Shown: positions 15,180-23,284 of the stretch, one piece after another
How positions within the stretch are numbered: position 1 is the first letter of the stretch
Layout of the letters: every line of letters begins with the position of its first letter
NCBI GenBank assembly: GCA_014379585.1
Contig: JACMLN010000103.1
Location: 1-49,276, forward strand
Length of the DNA stretch: 49,276 bases
Direction: 5' to 3'
Source of the DNA: Gloeobacterales cyanobacterium ES-bin-313
GTDB lineage: Bacteria; Cyanobacteriota; Cyanobacteriia; Gloeobacterales; Gloeobacteraceae
The notes under the pieces: generated by a model
What the model was told of the DNA's origin: nothing
The model's input: the letters and a program-made list of their open reading frames with translations, nothing else
Database searches by the model: none
Program-made: the position numbers and the translations under genes

Positions 15180-15770
15180 ATGCAAACATCTTCCTCTGAC
15201 ATGCCAAGCTACTGCAATCTCCACCTCAGCACTGCCCGACTCGATTTGCGTCCGTTGGCGGTTGGCGACGAAGATGGCCTGTTCGCCATTCACTCGGATC
15301 CTGAGTTCATGCGATATTGGAGCTCGCCGCCCTGGACTACGGTAGAGCAGGCGATCAAATTGATCGAAAGAGATAATCGCGAAATGCTTGATGGTCAACA
15401 TATTCGTCTCGGAATATTTTATCGCGGTGAGAATCACCTAATCGGTACGTGCTCCCTGTTCAAGATTGACGAGCAATGCCGTCGGGCGGAGCTCGGTTAC
15501 GGTATTGCCAGGGACTATTGGCGCAAAGGATTCATGAGCGAAGCTGTGCCCGCAGTCATTGAGTACGGCTTCGCTGTCATGGGGCTTAATCGCTTGGAAG
15601 CAGACATTGACCCGCGAAATACCGCCTCATGCAAAAGCCTTGAAAAGCTTGGGTTCGTTAGGGAGGGCTACCTGCGAGAACGGTGGATAGTTGCTGATGA
15701 GATCTCCGACTCGGCTCTCTACGGTCTACTTTCAAGAGACTGGCACAATAAGCATACAAGCGTGCCCTAA
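15180..15770 (+). CDS. GNAT-family N-acetyltransferase, RimJ/RimL type
   Basis: A 196-residue acetyltransferase. It has the RimJ/L pattern: TARLDLRPLAVGDEDGLF..., LIGTCSLFKID, ELGYGIARDYWRKGFMSEAV (the acetyl-CoA pyrophosphate loop, here in the Y(W)RKG(F) form) and NTASCKSLEKLGFVREGYLRE. Members acetylate protein N-termini, ribosomal proteins or small molecules; the substrate is not predictable. The start is 15180 or the ATG at 15201. It sits between two junctions that look somewhat like cassette boundaries, and GNAT genes are frequent cassette cargo. Confidence 0.9.
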   Translation: MQTSSSDMPSYCNLHLSTARLDLRPLAVGDEDGLFAIHSDPEFMRYWSSPPWTTVEQAIKLIERDNREMLDGQHIRLGIFYRGENHLIGTCSLFKIDEQCRRAELGYGIARDYWRKGFMSEAVPAVIEYGFAVMGLNRLEADIDPRNTASCKSLEKLGFVREGYLRERWIVADEISDSALYGLLSRDWHNKHTSVP

Positions 15771-15807
15771 CCCTTAGGCTCTGTGCAGAGCGTCGAACGG
15801 TTTAGGC
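15764..15807 (+). other. second cassette-like junction (tentative)
   Basis: GCCCTAAC overlaps the GNAT stop codon and GGTTTAGGC ends at 15807, roughly complementary ends (compare GCCTAAACC) around an inner hairpin GCTCT-GTGC-AGAGC. The total is 44 bases and the cores deviate from RYYYAAC/GTTRRRY. It may instead be a terminator-like hairpin for the GNAT gene. Confidence 0.22.
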
Positions 15808-15913
15808 ATGTGACCCACTTAGAGCAAAAGAGTAACATTGTATTCTGTAACGTATCATATTGTGCTATTACATGGTAGAAATGACCTAGCAACCAAGCTT
15901 AAAGTTTCCTGCC

Positions 15914-16702
15914 ATGCATTCACGATTTGACGAATTTCGCCGCCTGCCACTTGGCCAGCAACTTGAACATCTAATCGATACGCCTGAGCGGTATCTGGAA
16001 TATGCAGCTTTATCGCGTGCTACAGTTCCAGCCGTTACTGCCATCGTGCACGACCTCAAAGACCGATTTGCTGAGGTATCAGGCAACATGACTGCGAAGC
16101 AGTTCTGTGGGGCGTTGGTAGCAGATATCATGCGCCGTCACAATCATGTGCTGGTTCAGGAGCGTGGACGTGTACCTGGCGGATACTTCACTTTTGGAAC
16201 CGTCTGGTCACCTACTCCTGTACCTGTCACATTCGAAGTGTTGTTGTCAGCACTCGACCAGATGCCTCAGCAAATAGCGGTTGCCATTGCACAGCTGAGT
16301 GATGGGCAATGGGGAGCGCTGCCCTGTGGCACAGGTTTCTCAGCTCTAGAGCACACTTGTCATTTAAGGGATCTCGATACCGTATACAAAGAACGTTTAG
16401 AGGCAATCTTGACGCTCGAAGCTCCCGTCTTGCCAGGTGTCAATGGCACTTTGCTCGCTGTAGAGCGTGAGTACTGTAAGCAGGATCTAAATGAGGCATT
16501 GACGAATTTTCGCTTAGGACGAGGCAGTCTAGTCGAAGCGTTCATCAATGTGAGCGAAGCTCACCGCAAGCGGTATGGTTTATTTGATGGGGTCAAGCGG
16601 ATGACAATCGATGATCTAGTCAGGGATATCCATCAGCATGACCAGACCCACCTTCAAGAACTCAACGAATTAGTCGCTGAGCTATTGTCTGGAGGAGCGT
16701 AA
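15914..16702 (+). CDS. DinB-like (DUF664) protein with N-terminal extension
   Basis: A 262-residue soluble protein. The C-terminal half (about residues 110-260) is a DinB/YfiT-like four-helix bundle: GFSALEHTCHLRDLDTVY near its start and DLVRDIHQHDQTHLQELNEL near its end supply the three His expected of a divalent-metal site (EHTCHLRD, HQHDQTH). Such proteins are metal-dependent hydrolases or thiol transferases, mostly uncharacterised. The first 110 residues (RFDEFRRLPLGQQLEHLID..., MRRHNHVLVQERGRVPGG) are helical and I do not recognise them. Same direction as the genes on either side. Confidence 0.8.
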   Translation: MHSRFDEFRRLPLGQQLEHLIDTPERYLEYAALSRATVPAVTAIVHDLKDRFAEVSGNMTAKQFCGALVADIMRRHNHVLVQERGRVPGGYFTFGTVWSPTPVPVTFEVLLSALDQMPQQIAVAIAQLSDGQWGALPCGTGFSALEHTCHLRDLDTVYKERLEAILTLEAPVLPGVNGTLLAVEREYCKQDLNEALTNFRLGRGSLVEAFINVSEAHRKRYGLFDGVKRMTIDDLVRDIHQHDQTHLQELNELVAELLSGGA

Positions 16703-17097
16703 CTATGTTTGCGACCTTGAAATGGAGTGTCCCCTTTTTATAAGACAGTTTTCTGACCTTCTTAAGTGGGGCAATCAGGTCTGGATGGAACTGATAAAGT
16801 CGGGCGATTTATGCAGAGGTGGCACAAACCTCTACTTCTTGAACTGCTTGGAGCTTAAATTCAGGGCTAAAGAAACGACGAACTCTAGACATGTGTTTCT
16901 TTTGCGGGTATTAACCCACTTAAATGAGAAGAGAAGATTGTCTTATTCTAAGAGTTCATTAGCAATAATCGATTCATTTTGCATATTGCTTCAATGGGAA
17001 AACATGTTTCATTATCCGTCACTCTCACAAACATTTTGTAAGACCACTGTTCCATAGAAATTTTCTTGAGATCGTCCAGGTCTCCTCTCATGAACAG
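16703..17097. other. non-coding gap before the recombinase
   Basis: No persuasive gene. A plus-strand frame at 16722-17057 has poor protein composition and no recognisable motif. The region is AT-rich from about 16900 and may contain the recombinase promoter. Confidence 0.35.
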
Positions 17098-18030
17098 TTG
17101 AATCAAGCGTTTGCTGATTTTCTCTCCATCGATGTTGCCGCTGGACAAGCTTCCAACGATACCCTTGCCACATATCGACTCCAAGTGGCTCGGTTTGTTA
17201 AATGGTGTTTGGGCGTTGGCCTTCAACCCTCTCAGGCAACAGTTGCAGATATCAAAACCTATCGACGCTACTTGGTGGACAGAGGGGACAAGAGCAGTAC
17301 CATTGCCCTCAAACTTGGAGTGGTTCGGCGCTTTTACCAGGCTGCCGTCGAGAAGCAAGTTCCTGGGGTGAGTGTCAATCCAGCGACTTCCGTCAAAGCA
17401 CCTCTAGAAAGTATCGATCCAGCAGAACGAATCACTTACTTAGAAAAAGAAGAACTCGATCTGTTGCTCGACACGATTAGCGATGATGGGAGTCTTATCT
17501 CAGCCCGCGACCGCTTCATGATCGCTTTGATGGCGATCGAGGGGCCACGCACAGTCGAACTCCATCGGGTAAATATCAGTGATATCGTCCGTCGTGGCAA
17601 CGATGTTGGAATTCAGGTGCAAGCCAAGCGTTCAAGAAGGGTGGTTCCCCTGACAGCCCGTCTAGCAGTGCGTTTGGAGCAATATTTGGAACTCAGACGA
17701 AAGCTTACAGGTCAAGAACTTGACCCGTCAGAACCCCTATTTATCTCTCTAGACCGAGCAACCTCAGGACAACGCTTGTCACGGCGCGGCATCAGAAAAC
17801 GAGTGGATCACTACCTCGAACTTGCTAGTCTCAAACATGCTCCAGGTCGCACTCTCACCGCTCATAGTCTACGCCATACAGCTGGTACTCTCGGGCTTCG
17901 TGCAGGTTCAACTCTGCGCCAAGTTCAAGATCTCCTCGGTCATAAGAACCCTCAAACCACCGCAATTTACGTACACATCAACGACCGTTGGAAGGCTAAT
18001 CCAGGGCTTGGCATAGACGACAAGGTCTGA
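17098..18030 (+). CDS. tyrosine recombinase (XerC/D-like integrase)
   Basis: A 310-residue phage-integrase-family recombinase. The N-terminal SAM-like DNA-binding domain covers about residues 1-100 (DTLATYRLQVARFVKWCLGVGL). The catalytic domain carries R151 (EGPRTVEL), a Lys near 177, H256 and R259 (AHSLRHT), H282 (LLGHKN) and Y291 (TTAIYVH). The complete catalytic set suggests an active enzyme. It lacks the extra helix of integron integrases. The only upstream start in frame is TTG at 17098. It could move the adjacent small-gene block; that is inference. Confidence 0.93.
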   Translation: MNQAFADFLSIDVAAGQASNDTLATYRLQVARFVKWCLGVGLQPSQATVADIKTYRRYLVDRGDKSSTIALKLGVVRRFYQAAVEKQVPGVSVNPATSVKAPLESIDPAERITYLEKEELDLLLDTISDDGSLISARDRFMIALMAIEGPRTVELHRVNISDIVRRGNDVGIQVQAKRSRRVVPLTARLAVRLEQYLELRRKLTGQELDPSEPLFISLDRATSGQRLSRRGIRKRVDHYLELASLKHAPGRTLTAHSLRHTAGTLGLRAGSTLRQVQDLLGHKNPQTTAIYVHINDRWKANPGLGIDDKV

Positions 18031-18576
18031 AGAAGTATTCGCACCAAGAATTAGCAAAAAGTACAGATCGTGAATAACTTAGAAATGCCCGAAAACTGTC
18101 TAGAAGATTGGGTTCACTTCATTCCGACCTGTTGCGCGTGAATCAGGATTGGGTTATCCATGTTTTATAGTGTCCTAAATCCTCAAATCCAGTCTAGGCG
18201 AGCTTGTGTGTACACGGCAGCCCCATAGGGGATGACGCGTGGGCAGCCGTCCCGAGTTACAAGTCTTGTTGAGGTACCTATACGGTTTCCAGTACCATGC
18301 GCGGATTCTTCCTAAAAACTGTGACTGTTCAATCAAGCGATTGGAGCAAGAGGCAGATTGAGTTTCAAGACACTAGTAGACTCGCAATGCGTCACCCATG
18401 TTTGTAGATGAAGAGTAGACTGAGAAAGGGTTTGCAGACCTCTAATGCACGGCTCGTTGCGCCAGAGCGTGGGCCAAACAGTTGAAATTTAGAATTGCTG
18501 GTGTTGAACCCCTTCAGCTTGCCGTTTGCCTTCCCTACCCCGCTACGCTGAGGATAGTGACTGCCGCACAAAACGT
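18031..18576. other. 546-bp stretch with no gene found
   Basis: No credible open frame on either strand and no RNA structure I can name. It contains GTTCAATCAAGCGATTG at 18327-18343, similar (15 of 17) to GTTGAATCAAGCGTTTG at 17097-17113 over the start of the recombinase gene. Confidence 0.35.
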
Positions 18577-19929
18577 TCAAACTTCAATTTTGTTGCGACG
18601 AATATATTCTTGCTTCGTCTTTTCAAGCAGCTCGATAAGCACAAGTTGAAGATCTTCAGCAGTGCCATGAGAACGCCATTCAGCACCGAGTACGCTCAGC
18701 AGTTTATCCAGAAGCTGTTGGAGAAGTTGGGCTTCTTTGGGATCTTGCTGAAAAGCCTGATCGACAACCTTGAAGAGGGCTTTTACAGTGGTGACGGCCA
18801 AGGATTGACTGAGGGAGCTGGGCAGGGGAGCTGTTGTACGAATCTTGTACTCGATAAACTTTTCGAGTTCGGGCTTTACTTGAGGCAGCACTCCATTGAG
18901 CACGATGTCAGTTTGCGCTTTGACAAGACTGTTGAGAGCCGTGGAAGTTTGGCTGGGCGCAATCGAGACACTGCGCGTAGCCGCAGGTAGCAGTTTGGAG
19001 AAGTCGGTCTCCTGAACGACCTGCTGCATTTGAGCAATCATATTGACAACCACAAGATCGCTCACCTCATCTGCAATCGCCTTTGCGTAGTAGTGCAATA
19101 GCCAGCCAGCCGGGGAAGGTAAATTGAGAACGTGCTCGATGTGTTCAGACCAGCTCAAAAATCTAGTGAGCGCCAACCAGCCCACATGTACACCGAGAAT
19201 CAAATTGACGGCTGGGATCAAGTTGAGTAGATCAATGCTATTTGCCCCAGCCGCCTCCCGCCAAGTCGTCTTCGAAAATTGGAAGCGGGTGGCAACAGTA
19301 CGAGCGACGAACTCCAGAGCAAAGATGCCCATAAACCAGACATCGAACTGCCGCCAATAGTTGTCTACGAACGCGCCATCTTCGGCGTAGCTGCGATAGT
19401 AATTGATCTCGAAGAGAGGGCGCAGGCTCTTATCGAAGAAAGCCAGTTCTTTATTCCAGCGCTCAGGAGTAAAGTTTGCTTGCGACCAGAACTTCAGAAA
19501 GGATGCTTTGGATGAAGCTCGCTTGGTACCGAAGACATGCAAACGGATGCGGTTCTTGATGCGCTCAAGGGTGCCCTGCTTGTCCACCAGCAGAAATGGG
19601 TTTTCATCGACGATTAATTCGCTTTGCTGACGCAGACTGGCGAGAAGTTTTGCTTGCTTCGCTAGATCAGGCTTTTTACCCTTAAAGGTCGCTTCTAGTG
19701 CATCGATCGTTTTTAGGTAATTCTCGGTGGTGTAATGGGGTTCAATCCCTTTAATTGGATCATAAATGTGAGTGACATTGGCCAAGTGAAGGGCGTAGTA
19801 GTCGTGAAAAGGAATATAGGAAAGATCGAACATCACCCAACCAAGGTTGACTGTCGCAACGATCAGTAATACTAATTCCACGAACCAAGGCAGTCTACCG
19901 CGTTTTGATGTGAACAGATTAGATTTCAC
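18577..19929 (-). CDS. conserved membrane protein of unknown function
   Basis: A 450-residue protein. A transmembrane segment at about residues 14-36 (WFVELVLLIVATVNLGWVMF) is followed by a soluble, Lys-rich helical section, then further hydrophobic segments around 195-215 (FDVWFMGIFALEFVARTVA) and 230-260 (SIDLLNLIPAVNLILGVHVGWLAL). The last 170 residues are helical, amphipathic and probably cytoplasmic. The layout recalls an ion-channel voltage-sensor-like bundle, but I cannot place it in a family. Similar proteins appear, to my knowledge, mainly in cyanobacteria. Start ATG at 19929. Confidence 0.75.
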   Translation of the reverse strand: MKSNLFTSKRGRLPWFVELVLLIVATVNLGWVMFDLSYIPFHDYYALHLANVTHIYDPIKGIEPHYTTENYLKTIDALEATFKGKKPDLAKQAKLLASLRQQSELIVDENPFLLVDKQGTLERIKNRIRLHVFGTKRASSKASFLKFWSQANFTPERWNKELAFFDKSLRPLFEINYYRSYAEDGAFVDNYWRQFDVWFMGIFALEFVARTVATRFQFSKTTWREAAGANSIDLLNLIPAVNLILGVHVGWLALTRFLSWSEHIEHVLNLPSPAGWLLHYYAKAIADEVSDLVVVNMIAQMQQVVQETDFSKLLPAATRSVSIAPSQTSTALNSLVKAQTDIVLNGVLPQVKPELEKFIEYKIRTTAPLPSSLSQSLAVTTVKALFKVVDQAFQQDPKEAQLLQQLLDKLLSVLGAEWRSHGTAEDLQLVLIELLEKTKQEYIRRNKIEV

Positions 19930-19986
19930 AGGCTTCTGAATGAGGGTTCTTCAAATGTAGCCTGACGATATTCCGGACAGGTGAAG

Positions 19987-20344
19987 TGAACCCGGAAAAC
20001 TGGACAACTAGCTAAGTTATGCTCTCGCCTCCTAAACTGGTTATCAGAAGGAGCATCCCATGGCACAATCTCGTAAAAAGTACAGCTCTGATTTCAAGGC
20101 TAAAGTCGCTCTTGCAGCTATCAAAGGTGAGAACACAATTGCTGAACTCGCCTCTCAGTTCGAGTTGCATCCCGTTCAGATCTCGCAATGGAAAAAGGCA
20201 CTTCTAGAGGGTATTCCTTCTCTGTTTGCTGGCAAGCAAGTTAAAGAGGAGAACAAAGAGGCTGACCTCATCGATGCTCTCTATCGGCAGATTGGTCAAC
20301 TCACGGTGGAACGGGATTTTTTGTCACGCAAGTACGAGAAATAA
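19987..20344 (+). mobile_element. IS3-family remnant (left end and orfA only)
   Basis: TGAACCCGGAAAACTGGACA at 19987-20006 has the form of an IS3-type terminal inverted repeat. It is followed by a complete orfA (20060-20344). I find neither the integrase-bearing orfB nor a matching right end; the sequence runs directly into the 3' end of the Rieske gene at 20503. The element is truncated and cannot move by itself. Confidence 0.7.
20060..20344 (+). CDS. IS3-family transposase OrfA
   Basis: A 94-residue protein of the IS3 OrfA kind. An HTH covers residues 8-55 (YSSDFKAKVALAAIKGENTIAELASQFELHPVQISQWKKALLEG), followed by a leucine-zipper-like helix (DLIDALYRQIGQLTVERDFLSRKYEK) that would normally mediate dimerisation and lead into the frameshift to OrfB. 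OrfB is missing, so the gene is an orphan. A few codons after its stop (ERLTTLEHD) may be the residue of orfB. Confidence 0.9.
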   Translation: MAQSRKKYSSDFKAKVALAAIKGENTIAELASQFELHPVQISQWKKALLEGIPSLFAGKQVKEENKEADLIDALYRQIGQLTVERDFLSRKYEK

Positions 20345-20502
20345 ATCGTACTGAACGTTTGACGACGTTAGAGCATGACGGTGGCGATAACCAGAAGATG
20401 TAGAAATCCACCTATCCTTCCGATCATCGAACCCTTGCGGACATACTCGCCTGCGATTTCGGCAGTCTTGCCCCAGATTTCGAGGTCAAAAACCAGGAGG
20501 AA

Positions 20503-21501
20503 TTATTCAACTCTGCTGAAGCTAGGTGCGACGATATTAGGAAAGTTTTCAAAATTACGTCGAACCCAGTCCATACCCACTTCATTGTTGAGTTTGATTT
20601 TTTGTTGGGTGTCAGGATAAATCTTTCCTAGAATATCTGCATCTTGATCTACAACCACTTTGCCAAACTTGAGATAGGCACCACCAAATACTTTAAAGAT
20701 GGGGTGCTTGGCTTGAGCAAACAGCAAAACATATGTCCGGGTCCGGTTCTTGGCTTCCGGCACAAAGAGGTGGCATTGAGCTGCTTTGCCCAACGGCATT
20801 TCGCCATGAAAAATAACTAGTGAGGGGAAATGATTTTCCAGATGCGCCTTGATAGTACTGGGCAGTAGGAGTAAATCAGGTTTTCTGAGTTTTTCTACCA
20901 AGCTGCATGGGGCTGTGGGCATCTCGTAAAATGCATGGGAGTGGTGCCCGTTGTCAATGAACTGATGAAATTCAACTTCGGTAATTCGAAATAAATCCCG
21001 GTGGGTGCCATTCTGATGATTGTAGTCGTGCATATTGAGCAGCATCGTCAGCAAATCTGTATCGACACTCCTATCTGCAGTATGACCAACAAAATAGTAA
21101 TTCTCTGCGATCTCAGCTAGCACTGAAGGAATGGGTATTTTGGGCGTATATCCACCGTACGACCAGATGAAATCTCCTTGAATAGTCAACTCTAAAGGTT
21201 TCAGTTGGGGCAATGTCTTTTTGTTAGAGCCTGGTAAAACTGTGCAGCCTAAGCCATCAAACTTGAGGGCGTGAAACGGACAAACCACTTCGCTACTGCC
21301 ATTACTTCTGGCCTCGCACCATCCCTCTGACAGCATGGCTCCCATGTGTGGACAGGCATTGGGTAAGGCAAAAATCTCTCCTGCAGCATTTTTCCACATC
21401 ACATAGTCAACATCGTACAGAGAAAATTTCCTCGGTTGATTTACGGCCAACATGGACTTGTGCGCCAATAGCCAAGGTGCACCAGGAAGTAGAGACTGCA
21501 T
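20503..21501 (-). CDS. Rieske non-haem iron oxygenase
   Basis: A 332-residue oxygenase. The Rieske [2Fe-2S] cluster motif is C50-x-H52 (NACPHMGAM) and C74-x2-H77 (VVCPFHALKF). The mononuclear iron site is D-x2-H-x4-H in NMHDYNHQNGTH. It is therefore a ring-hydroxylating-type monooxygenase or dioxygenase alpha component; no reductase or ferredoxin gene is adjacent. I start it at 21501 (MQSLLPGAPW), preceded by GGAGAA. A TetR gene diverges only about 50 bases away and is the likely regulator. The substrate is unknown. Confidence 0.9.
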   Translation of the reverse strand: MQSLLPGAPWLLAHKSMLAVNQPRKFSLYDVDYVMWKNAAGEIFALPNACPHMGAMLSEGWCEARSNGSSEVVCPFHALKFDGLGCTVLPGSNKKTLPQLKPLELTIQGDFIWSYGGYTPKIPIPSVLAEIAENYYFVGHTADRSVDTDLLTMLLNMHDYNHQNGTHRDLFRITEVEFHQFIDNGHHSHAFYEMPTAPCSLVEKLRKPDLLLLPSTIKAHLENHFPSLVIFHGEMPLGKAAQCHLFVPEAKNRTRTYVLLFAQAKHPIFKVFGGAYLKFGKVVVDQDADILGKIYPDTQQKIKLNNEVGMDWVRRNFENFPNIVAPSFSRVE

Positions 21502-21554
21502 AAGGTTCTCCGCCAGAGATAAGATTGTGAGGAATCCGTCGTGTTTTAAAATAT

Positions 21555-22331
21555 ATGACAGAACATTCACGTTCGTCAAGTAGCTTGCGCCGCCAACCTA
21601 AACAGCAGCGCGGTAAGGAACGGGTTGAAAGAATCCTAGATGCTGCCGCCGCCGTTTTTGATGATGTGGGGTATGACGCCGCAACAACCCATCAAATCGC
21701 AGCCCAAGCAGGGACAGCAATTGGCTCTCTCTATCAGTTTTTCCCAGATAAAGCCGCCATTTTTATGGCGATGGAATTACGTCATTCAGAGCGCGTGAAG
21801 TCAATGTGGGCACAGGTAGATATCCCCCAAATTGTCCAATTACCCCTGCGCCAAATGATTCAAACATTGACACAAGCAGTTGGAAGCCTATTTGCACATC
21901 CAGTCTCGCGGGTAGTGTTTGTGCAATTTTACCTAGCCCGCGAGATTTTTCAGTCCATTGATGAAAGCATGACCCAGGAGGCGATCAACTTCATGGCAAG
22001 TATCCTAAAACAACGAAATCCAAGCCTTAAAGAGGAACAGTACGCCTTGCTAGCAGAAGTGTGCGTGCATAGTAGCAATGCAGTGATGCTCGCGGCTCTT
22101 CGCAGCACTGATCAAGGGCATCGGCAACGGTTAGCTCAGGAGATCGAGGACTTGATGGTGTCATATTTAGAACCGCACGTGGGAGACAAACAGTCACCAG
22201 TTGTAATGAAAGTAATGATATGCCCTCACTGCCATTCAAAGCAGATATCTAAAAACGGAAATCGTAGGGGAAAACAGTGCTACATCTGCAAACAGTGTGG
22301 CAAGCAGTTTGTGAGCAATTCCTCTGGTTGA
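21555..22331 (+). CDS. TetR-family regulator with C-terminal IS1-type zinc ribbon
   Basis: A 258-residue protein. Residues 1-220 form a TetR regulator: an arginine-rich tail, HTH at about 24-70 (RILDAAAAVFDDVGYDAATTHQIAAQAGTAIGSLYQFFPDK), then an alpha-helical ligand domain. The last 37 residues are a zinc ribbon, C223-x2-C226 ... C245-x2-C248 (MICPHCHSKQISKNGN, CKQCGKQF), of the type that opens IS1-family InsA transposases. TetR proteins do not normally carry it. It most likely arose when an IS1-like element landed at the 3' end and was then truncated. The gene diverges from the Rieske oxygenase and probably controls it. Confidence 0.88.
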   Translation: MTEHSRSSSSLRRQPKQQRGKERVERILDAAAAVFDDVGYDAATTHQIAAQAGTAIGSLYQFFPDKAAIFMAMELRHSERVKSMWAQVDIPQIVQLPLRQMIQTLTQAVGSLFAHPVSRVVFVQFYLAREIFQSIDESMTQEAINFMASILKQRNPSLKEEQYALLAEVCVHSSNAVMLAALRSTDQGHRQRLAQEIEDLMVSYLEPHVGDKQSPVVMKVMICPHCHSKQISKNGNRRGKQCYICKQCGKQFVSNSSG

Positions 22332-22922
22332 CTTGTTTTTCCGACTCACTGTCACTCGTAGAACGATCCCCTTCGACAACTGTCTTAACCTCTTCCACAT
22401 CCTTTTCAAGCCTGGCAAAGTCTGCCAATCTTCTCTAGATCAAAGTCGTCTCAGAGGTTCATAGTCTGTTGTTTGGCGCGCCAGGTCTCGGGAAATCGCA
22501 AAGATGTCTGCAACTGAACTCGGTGGAGATTCGAGAAATTGCCATTTGAGTTTTAATAGACGATTTAATGTGTAAGAAATTTGCTGATTTTGAGGTCGGA
22601 CTCATAAAAAGATGCTTATTAAAATGGCAATTCTCAATACTTCGATAAGATAAGGTACGGTGTGGGTGGACGTTCACCATCGAGGTCAAATCTATGCCAG
22701 AGGCGACTCAAGGTTGGCTAGACGCTGATCTGCCAGCAAATTTCGCCCTTTCCGCTGATCAGACTTTATAGAGACAATCTCTAGAAGTTTCAAGGTTGTT
22801 GTGGCTGAGCACCGCACTATATTGATGTCAGCCTTCGCTCCCTGACAACCGGCACAGCCCGGATTTCCTGCATTGGTTTTTTGGGGGGTGAAATCTGTTT
22901 TGCACAAAGCCTTGATTCTGTC
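22332..22922. other. gene-free stretch with an imperfect inverted repeat
   Basis: I see no credible gene. An inverted repeat lies at 22532-22559 and 22616-22635: the left arm GAGAAATTGCCATTT plus TTTTAATA pairs with TATTAAAATGGCAATTCTC, around a spacer of about 56 bases. It could be a small MITE-like element or the ends of an old insertion. The region directly follows the IS1-type fragment fused to tetR. Confidence 0.4.
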
Positions 22923-23237
22923 ATGATCGCAGCTGAACGTCGCACCGACTCTCTAGTAAGCTTCAAGATCAAAACAAGTACTGGCAACTTGACAGAAGTC
23001 AGAACGCATCACTATAGTTCTATACAAGCTGCAACGCAGATTAAGTGCCATTGTCCAAAATTTGCTTTTTCTCTCTATCCCCCGAAAGAGCGCACCCCCA
23101 GCGAAGAAACTCGCAAACTCGCTTTAAGACTCGAAGAAGAACTTTATCACGTCGTTCAAGACCTACTGAAGCAAGTCTCGTTCAAAATTGAGCGCCACCT
23201 ATTGCGTATCCAATTTGTCTTGAGAAAGTATTACTAA
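22923..23237 (+). CDS. small basic hypothetical protein
   Basis: A 104-residue frame from the ATG at 22923 (MIAAERRTDSLVSFK); non-ATG codons further upstream would extend it to 22881. The C-terminal half is a long charged helix (SEETRKLALRLEEELYHVVQDLLKQVSFKIERH). No domain recognised. It ends 47 bases before the Kelch-repeat gene on the same strand and might be cotranscribed with it. Confidence 0.45.
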   Translation: MIAAERRTDSLVSFKIKTSTGNLTEVRTHHYSSIQAATQIKCHCPKFAFSLYPPKERTPSEETRKLALRLEEELYHVVQDLLKQVSFKIERHLLRIQFVLRKYY

Positions 23238-23284
23238 TCTGATTTTTGCCTTGCTGAACTGTCTTTCTCTTTTGGGGTCTAACG

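Noticed and set aside
16722-17057. 111-aa plus-strand reading frame before the recombinase
   Set aside because: No motif, poor composition, no ribosome-binding site.
22692-22907. 71-aa minus-strand reading frame
   Set aside because: No recognised features.
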